Position numbers and translations under genes: made by a program
In this document: in pieces, positions 59,801 through 64,000 of the stretch
Numbering within the stretch: the stretch's first letter is position 1
Layout of the letters: each line of letters starts with the position of its first letter
The notes under the pieces: generated by a model
Databases searched by the model: none
Told to the model about the DNA's origin: nothing
What the model saw: only the letters and a program-made list of their open reading frames with translations
Origin: an uncultured Bacteroidales bacterium
Lineage (GTDB): Bacteria > Bacteroidota > Bacteroidia > Bacteroidales > Tenuifilaceae
DNA length: 64,000 nucleotides
NCBI GenBank assembly: GCA_937926785.1
Contig: CALBBQ010000038.1
Location: 1-64,000 of the forward strand
Direction of reading: 5' to 3'

Positions 59801-60702
59801 GGTTAAGGGGTATTTCAATTGATATTACTGACATCAGAAAAGCACAAAAGGAGCTTGAGCTGTACCAGAACCACCTTGAGCTTCTGGTTAAGGAGCGTAC
59901 TGAGGAGCTGGAGTCGGTGAACGAAGAGCTTAGCGCAGCCAATGAGGAACTCTACAACCAGCGCGAGAAGCTTATTTCGGCTTTACAAGAACTCAAAAGC
60001 GCTCAGCAGACTCTTGTACAGTCAGAAAAAATGGCTTCGTTGGGTTTGTTAGCCGCCGGTGTTGCACATGAAATCAACAACCCCTTGAACTTCATACAGG
60101 GAGGCATAACCGCTGTGGAAAACTACATCGAGGAAAATTTTGGCTCCCATAAGCAAAATCTTGCACCCCTGATTAATGCCATCAAGGAGGGAGTTAAGCG
60201 ATCGGCTCAAATTGTCCGCAGCTTGAACCAGTACAGCCGTACCGATTTTACTAAACATTCAAACGTTAATATCCATAACTTAATTGATAACTGCTTGATA
60301 CTGTTATCAAACCAATACAAAGATCGAATCGAAATAGTTAAGAATTACTGCGATTGTGCGAGTAGTTTATACGCCAACGAGGGGCAAATACATCAGGCTT
60401 TTATGAACATACTCATTAATGCCATACAGGCCATAAGTTCCGAGGGCAGGATAGCGATATCAACATTCGAACAGGTTAATGCATTTAAGGTTACTATTGA
60501 AGATACCGGTTGCGGTATTGACCCCAAAAACCTTAGCAGGGTTTTCGATCCGTTTTTTACCACCAAAGAACCCGGTGTAGGAACAGGCTTGGGGTTATCC
60601 ATAACCTATAACATCATCAAGGATCATAATGGAACTATTAGTTTAGAGTCCGAAAAAGGGAAAGGTACTAAAGTGACAGTTGTATTACCTAAAACCAGTT
60701 AG
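56875..60702 (+). CDS. Cache and multi-PAS sensor histidine kinase
   Basis: 1275 residues. A membrane helix (about 10-33), a double Cache periplasmic domain (about 40-310, with VLWEPNAYDGLDINF and VPILKDTVFLGVVGVDLNL), a second helix (about 316-338), five PAS domains (beginning about 366, 495, 622, 743 and 871), a coiled coil (about 1000-1050), HisKA with LGLLAAGVAHEINNPLNF (His near 1064), and HATPase_c with NILINAIQAIS, DTGCGIDPKN, TKEPGVGTGLGLSITYNI. PAS2 and PAS5 are near duplicates (FRDLADLLPLVVWEVDLN versus FRDLADLLPQSIWEIDLT), and both are followed by a fifteen-residue RGI-DIT linker. The receiver gene starts three bases after its stop. Confidence 0.95.
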   Translation: MPFKKTFSRSGVAIAAAILTATVFVFMFIYLAVNQRKHIYESSKEISKEILRQTANETQLYFSAAYVVANSIQQRALVLRDLNASRSKLEDLVKEVIISNPNILGAWVLWEPNAYDGLDINFSKSYSCSGRFGVSYFVEKGTLYQERVPCDDFKAFYYVDAKNKRAPVLSEPYLYRYTNHSTLFYGATISVPILKDTVFLGVVGVDLNLNYLQETISSIRIFESGNITLVSSNGVIVSHPDSSRIRKKYPCKKGTQDSLAVCKAFEGSEVDLETTSDYLNEKVFRFFYPINLFLSEKPWFVISEIPIEKASSRSRQLVWVATIVLFVGLLLIIYLIANIVEAKKYKKRLEEAICDAEGQKNIATENYRNYLEIFNSTGEAIFIHDANTGIIVDVNDMMVRMYGLTDKTQAIGKHVDIFSSGVKPYDLEGAKEKIQEAQKTGIIVFEWQSRRVNGDIFWSEVSLRFSQIGGKGRVLAVVRDITDRKIAQQALEFREKKFRDLADLLPLVVWEVDLNARFTYANSIGFELFGYTPEEMEQGLTIMDMIAPQDRQRVAHNIKKLFVEGKSASEEYLAIKKDGTRFPAEIYSSVIYENHRPVGLRGILIDITEKKKNEQILRESEQLYRTVVDSLNEALMMVDNSDRILYVNPRFTELLGYKPDEVIGKIGYEFLIPIEKRKFIIEANSNREKGEKGVYEMQFIAKDGRYVDFMVSGAPIYDGAGKVRGSIGAMVDITELKKAEKAYHETFKLFETLAHMSPVGIFRTDAQGKTTYVNPKWCELSGLPPEQAMGDDWINAVHPDDRQRVLSGWRDKVSKAENSTTEYRFLKPDGTVVWVLGNALPEENNGKISGYIGTITDINPLKQAQEKLSRSEKRFRDLADLLPQSIWEIDLTGKVTFINKFGLENMGYTQADFEQGVSIFESIAPEGRAVVLENFKKRLSGDITHGVEYLAQRKNGERFPVLVYSNPIVENGKVVGLRGISIDITDIRKAQKELELYQNHLELLVKERTEELESVNEELSAANEELYNQREKLISALQELKSAQQTLVQSEKMASLGLLAAGVAHEINNPLNFIQGGITAVENYIEENFGSHKQNLAPLINAIKEGVKRSAQIVRSLNQYSRTDFTKHSNVNIHNLIDNCLILLSNQYKDRIEIVKNYCDCASSLYANEGQIHQAFMNILINAIQAISSEGRIAISTFEQVNAFKVTIEDTGCGIDPKNLSRVFDPFFTTKEPGVGTGLGLSITYNIIKDHNGTISLESEKGKGTKVTVVLPKTS

Positions 60703-60705
60703 ACC

Positions 60706-61092
60706 ATGGATACATCAGGAGTGGTAACAATTCTTCACATCGACGATGAACCCACAAATATCCTTCTATTTGAGGTGAATTTTCGTAATCGCTATAGGGT
60801 TATCAGCGCTTACTCAGGCTCGGAAGGGGTTGAAAAGTTACAGAGCAACCCTGGTGTTGATGTAATCTTTTGTGATATGAAGATGCCCGGTATAAATGGT
60901 TTGGAGTTTGCCCGTCAGGCAGCAGTAATTCAGCCGGGGGTACCGGTTTTCATTCTTACCGGGTATGACATCTCGCCCGAAATAATTAATGCCATAAACC
61001 AGGGGTGGGTTAAGGGTTACATCCAAAAGCCCTTTGAGGTAGAGCTGATTGATAGAACCGTTAATGCAACCCTAAGAGGGCAGCAGGGTTAG
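60706..61092 (+). CDS. Single-domain response regulator
   Basis: 128 residues of receiver only. Acidic pair in ILHIDDEPTNI, phosphoacceptor Asp in VIFCDMKMPGINGLEF, Thr in VFILTGYDI, Lys in GYIQKPFEVELI. There is no output domain, so it must act through protein contact or serve as a phosphate relay for the adjacent PAS kinase, three bases upstream. Its stop codon overlaps that of the convergent corA gene. Confidence 0.94.
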   Translation: MDTSGVVTILHIDDEPTNILLFEVNFRNRYRVISAYSGSEGVEKLQSNPGVDVIFCDMKMPGINGLEFARQAAVIQPGVPVFILTGYDISPEIINAINQGWVKGYIQKPFEVELIDRTVNATLRGQQG

Positions 61093-62015
61093 TACCATTT
61101 CTTTCGCATAAAAACTAACAGGGCCATAATAGAAATAAGTAGCGAAGAGATTACAATCAGCCCAAAGGCCCATGAGTGATTCTCCATGCTGTTTGGTACG
61201 TTCATCCCGTAAAAGCTTGCTATAAGGGTTGGAATCATCAGCACGATTGAGATGGAGGTCAATCGCTTCATCACTATGTTCAGATTGTTGGAGATAACGG
61301 AGGCGTAAGCATCCATCATGCCGCTGAGAATGTCGGAGTAAACGCTGGTGGTTTCCTGTGCCTGCCTTAGCTCAATCTCAACATCCTCCAATAGTTCAGA
61401 GTTATAGGTGTCGCGGTAGCTTCGCAGATTTTTGATTCTGTGTAGCAGAATATCGTTGCCTTTGAGTGAGGTGGTAAAAAACACTAAGCTCTTTTCAATT
61501 CGCAGCAAATCCTGTAGCTCCTCGTTACGAATGGAGCGTTCCAGCTGTTCCTCGGCTTCTTTGATGTCGTTATTGATTTGCTTCAGGTATTTCAGGAACC
61601 ACACGCTTGAGGAGAGCATGAACCGTAGCACCTGGTCGAAGTGATCTTTAATCAGAATTCCTTTTCGAACCGAAAACTGTATGAAATCAGGAATAACCTC
61701 GCACCGGTAGAAGCTGATGGACACAAACACCTCATCCTTAAAAATGATACCCAGGGGGACAGTTGTGTATGGGATTTTAAGGTCGGTATTCTTGTAGGGC
61801 ATCCGCATGAGAATGAAAAACCAGCCATTCTCATACTCAATACGCGGACGCTCGTCTACGTCTTCAATATCATTGTAAAAGGCATCGGGAACTCCCAGTT
61901 CGTCGAGCAGGAATCTTTTTTCCTCGTTGGTTGGATTTTCAACGTTAACCCAGCAGTAGGGTTCCCATTCATTGGCAGGAATTAGTCCGATATCCCTTTT
62001 CCAGAATGAAATCAT
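61089..62015 (-). CDS. corA: CorA-family magnesium/cobalt transporter
   Basis: A pentameric divalent-metal channel. The 308 residues have a large cytosolic alpha/beta and helical domain, a long helix (about 150-235, KYLKQINNDIKEAEEQLERSIRNEEL), and two C-terminal membrane helices with the selectivity motif YGMN at the end of the first (SFYGMNVPNSMENH, about 264-277), ending with basic residues RKKWY. All family hallmarks are present. A -7 element is at 62123. Confidence 0.95.
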   Translation of the reverse strand: MISFWKRDIGLIPANEWEPYCWVNVENPTNEEKRFLLDELGVPDAFYNDIEDVDERPRIEYENGWFFILMRMPYKNTDLKIPYTTVPLGIIFKDEVFVSISFYRCEVIPDFIQFSVRKGILIKDHFDQVLRFMLSSSVWFLKYLKQINNDIKEAEEQLERSIRNEELQDLLRIEKSLVFFTTSLKGNDILLHRIKNLRSYRDTYNSELLEDVEIELRQAQETTSVYSDILSGMMDAYASVISNNLNIVMKRLTSISIVLMIPTLIASFYGMNVPNSMENHSWAFGLIVISSLLISIMALLVFMRKKWY

Positions 62016-62122
62016 GTACTACCCTCCAAAAATTTACGAATAGAGGCATAGTACATTACCTCTATTCCTATTTAACTATCAGGGTGATAATCGTCCATAT
62101 ATATGTTTAGCTTGAAGCAATA

Positions 62123-62130
62123 CAAAGGTA
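62123..62130 (-). promoter_or_regulatory. -7 element for corA
   Basis: Plus strand CAAAGGTA, minus strand TACCTTTG. It lies 107 bases before the corA ATG, so a leader of about 100 bases is expected. No riboswitch fold was recognised by eye. Confidence 0.45.
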
Positions 62131-62243
62131 ATGCTTTTCTGTTTGAAAAAAATTATCTGCCGGAATATTATCAAAAAAAAATGTCGGTTTAAGTGAACCT
62201 ACCGGGTAAGGTGTATATGTAAAAAACAAACCAACCAAAGCCT

Positions 62244-64000
62244 ATGATCCGATATATTACTTTGTTTTTTACAATGTTCCTGGTAACGGCAAGCCTACTC
62301 GCCCAGCGAACATACACAGGCATAGTTGTAGATGCAGAAACCGGCGAAGCCTTACCCGGTGCCACCGTTGTGGTGGATGGAACAACTCGTGGTACTTCCA
62401 CCGATTTTGAGGGTAGGTTTACCATAGAGCTGAAAGAAAATGAACGGTTCCTGGTTGTCAGCTTTGTGGGGTATGATAGGAAAAGAGTGGAGCTGGGAGT
62501 CCAAACTACACTTCGCATCGAGCTTAACCGGGAATCAACTGTGCTGCAAGATGTTATTGTAACGGCCATTGGCATTAAGTCCGAGAAAAAAGCATTGGGT
62601 TTTGCCGCACAGGATGTTAAAGGTGATGAGCTAAGTACAACGAATCAGTCAAACATCGTAAAAGCGCTTAGCTCTAAAATAGCTGGGATAAGTGTAACCA
62701 GCTCTTCGGGGACACCCGGTGCCTCGGCCGATATTGTTATACGTGGGCGTTCCTCGCTTCGTGCCGATGGCAATTCACCACTATTTGTTGTTGATGGTGT
62801 TCCGATTGACAATGACTATTCCGGGAGCGCCGTTTACGACTACTCAAACCGCGCCATTGACCTTAACTCCGATGATATTGAATCGGTTTCCGTGCTTAAA
62901 GGCGCTGCCGCTTCGGCGCTATATGGGATTCGCGCAGCAAATGGTGCCATTATCATTACCACTAAGTCGGGCAAAGGGAAAGGTGTTCGCCGTAACATCA
63001 CTTTTAAATCCACATTGGGTTTCGACAGGGTGAATAGGTTGCCCCAAAAGCAGTATAAATATGCTCAGGGAACCAACGGGAGCTACTCCAGCACCACCAA
63101 CTTCAGCTGGGGTCCGCTGATCGATACTCTTCGCTACGATGGCGATACCAGTTACCCCTATGATAAAAACGGACGGATTGTTGGCATGAGCGATCCCTCT
63201 GCTACCGATAAAAGGGTTATTCCATACAAGAATATTGAAGACTTTTTTGAAACAGCACTGAATAGCAACTCCTATTTGAGTATTAGCGGAGGAACCGATA
63301 ATGGTAGTTACCTTTTCTCCATGGGATACCTCAACCAAAAAGGAATTGTTCCACTAACAAGTTTTGAGCGATTGAATTTTAAACTCTCCGGTGATACAAA
63401 GCTCTCCGAAAGAATGAAGATTTCAGGATCTGCCAGTTACTCAAATTCCCAGGGGAGCTACGCTCAAAAGGGTAGTAACCTCTCAGCTGTAATGGTGGGG
63501 TTAATGCGTTGCACGCCAACGTTCGACCTTACCAACGGTTCAAAAGACCCGGTGAACGATCCCAGCGCGTACATGTTCCCCGATGGAACTCAAAGAAATT
63601 ACTACTCCAAGTATGATAACCCCTACTGGTCAGTAAATAAAAATCGCTCCAGCGATGAGGTGAACCGTTTAATTGGCAATAGCCAGGTAGATTATCAGCT
63701 TTTGCCCTGGTTAAGCGCAATGTACAGGGCCGGTGTCGATTTTTACTCAGAACAACGCAACTCATTTTTCGACAACAACTCAAACGACGTTACAAATGGC
63801 TACGTTACGGCAAGCCTTTACAACTTTAACAGTTTTAACTCCGACTTTGTGCTTACTGCAGAGAAGGAGGTTACAAATGATGTCAAATTGAACATACTCC
63901 TTGGGCACAACTTCTACAACAAGTACACCTACCTCAATTCCCAGCGAGGCGATTCACTGATACTTCCCAATTTTTACGACTTATCAAATACAGCAGTGAT
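62244..64000 (+). CDS. SusC/RagA-type TonB-linked outer-membrane receptor (partial)
   Basis: The frame opens at ATG 62244 and continues past the window end, giving 585 codons here. The signal peptide ends ASLLAQ. A CarboxypepD_reg-like domain follows (about 24-105, TYTGIVVDAETGEALPGATVVVDGTTRGTSTDFEGRFTI), then the plug domain with SSSGTPGASADIVIRGRSSLRADGNSPLFVVDGVPID and VLKGAAASALYGIRAANGAIIITTKSG, then barrel strands. This is the SusC/RagA family, which imports oligosaccharides or peptides with a SusD lipoprotein; the partner and substrate are beyond the window. No N-terminal anti-sigma-interacting STN domain is present. Confidence 0.92.
   Translation, partial: MIRYITLFFTMFLVTASLLAQRTYTGIVVDAETGEALPGATVVVDGTTRGTSTDFEGRFTIELKENERFLVVSFVGYDRKRVELGVQTTLRIELNRESTVLQDVIVTAIGIKSEKKALGFAAQDVKGDELSTTNQSNIVKALSSKIAGISVTSSSGTPGASADIVIRGRSSLRADGNSPLFVVDGVPIDNDYSGSAVYDYSNRAIDLNSDDIESVSVLKGAAASALYGIRAANGAIIITTKSGKGKGVRRNITFKSTLGFDRVNRLPQKQYKYAQGTNGSYSSTTNFSWGPLIDTLRYDGDTSYPYDKNGRIVGMSDPSATDKRVIPYKNIEDFFETALNSNSYLSISGGTDNGSYLFSMGYLNQKGIVPLTSFERLNFKLSGDTKLSERMKISGSASYSNSQGSYAQKGSNLSAVMVGLMRCTPTFDLTNGSKDPVNDPSAYMFPDGTQRNYYSKYDNPYWSVNKNRSSDEVNRLIGNSQVDYQLLPWLSAMYRAGVDFYSEQRNSFFDNNSNDVTNGYVTASLYNFNSFNSDFVLTAEKEVTNDVKLNILLGHNFYNKYTYLNSQRGDSLILPNFYDLSNTAV

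Noticed and set aside
62016..62122. Possible magnesium riboswitch in the corA leader
   Set aside because: The leader of about 100 bases is long enough to be considered, but no conserved M-box or ykoK fold could be drawn by eye and the sequence is AT-rich without strong helices.
62189..62575. Minus-strand 128-codon open frame opposite the SusC-type gene start
   Set aside because: Opposite strand of a receptor with signal peptide, CarboxypepD-like and plug domains; no independent support.

Overview
The window is chromosomal DNA of a Bacteroidota bacterium, most likely an anaerobic or facultatively anaerobic member of class Bacteroidia. The evidence is the -7 promoter element TAnnTTTG in front of many genes, a SusC/RagA-type TonB-linked receptor, a PorG-like protein beside uppS and bamA, DUF6089 and PorT-like barrels, a b558-type succinate dehydrogenase/fumarate reductase, and a HydF maturase that implies an [FeFe] hydrogenase elsewhere in the genome. 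Species and genus cannot be named from this sequence. Gene density is high and most genes are core housekeeping genes. No phage, plasmid, CRISPR array, complete insertion sequence or rRNA operon was seen.

Layout. 1-180: four tandem copies of a palindromic repeat. 250-4400 (minus): operon rsfS-ftsH-DUF2007-cdsA-psd. 4748-9516: a DUF4412 secreted protein, hydF, and priA on the opposite strand. 9517-10865: a gene-poor stretch with two very small lipoprotein genes (38 and 42 codons) sharing a CPAY motif, plus hairpins. 10866-15170: sdhCAB and a tandem universal stress protein, then tRNA-Gly(CCC). 15325-20430 (minus): a two-component-propeller/SpoIIE phosphatase, a YD-repeat protein and a SiaB-like kinase, a probable partner-switching module. 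20592-25239: manA, udk, a DEDDy exonuclease, an alpha/beta hydrolase, pdxJ and a CBS protein. 25249-34763: an envelope cluster of nadK, two outer-membrane barrels (the second PorG-like), uppS, bamA, two ompH/skp genes, murI and a TGS-fused nucleoside kinase. 34949-43395: two surface or outer-membrane proteins, a LytTR regulator, ruvX, def, comEC and trkA. 43388-50399: a TPR histidine kinase, a GH25 lysozyme, mpl, tRNA-Glu(TTC), rpsT, a DUF3298 protein and radC. 50458-53766 (minus): an ECF sigma factor, its anti-sigma factor and a PorT-like barrel, with matching ECF promoters in front of the first and last gene, then a DUF3267 peptidase. 53908-61092: purD, DUF6427, a DnaQ-like exonuclease, a five-PAS sensor kinase and its single-domain response regulator. 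61089-62015 (minus): corA. From 62244 a SusC-type receptor runs off the window.

The items most worth a second look are the pair of micro-lipoproteins, the autoregulated ECF circuit with two identical bipartite promoters, the back-to-back palindromic -7 elements at two divergent promoters, the internally duplicated SPOR-like surface protein with its calcium-repeat neighbour, and the propeller-SpoIIE/SiaB module. Gene starts were moved downstream of the first possible start codon wherever a later ATG fits a signal peptide, family length or promoter position better.
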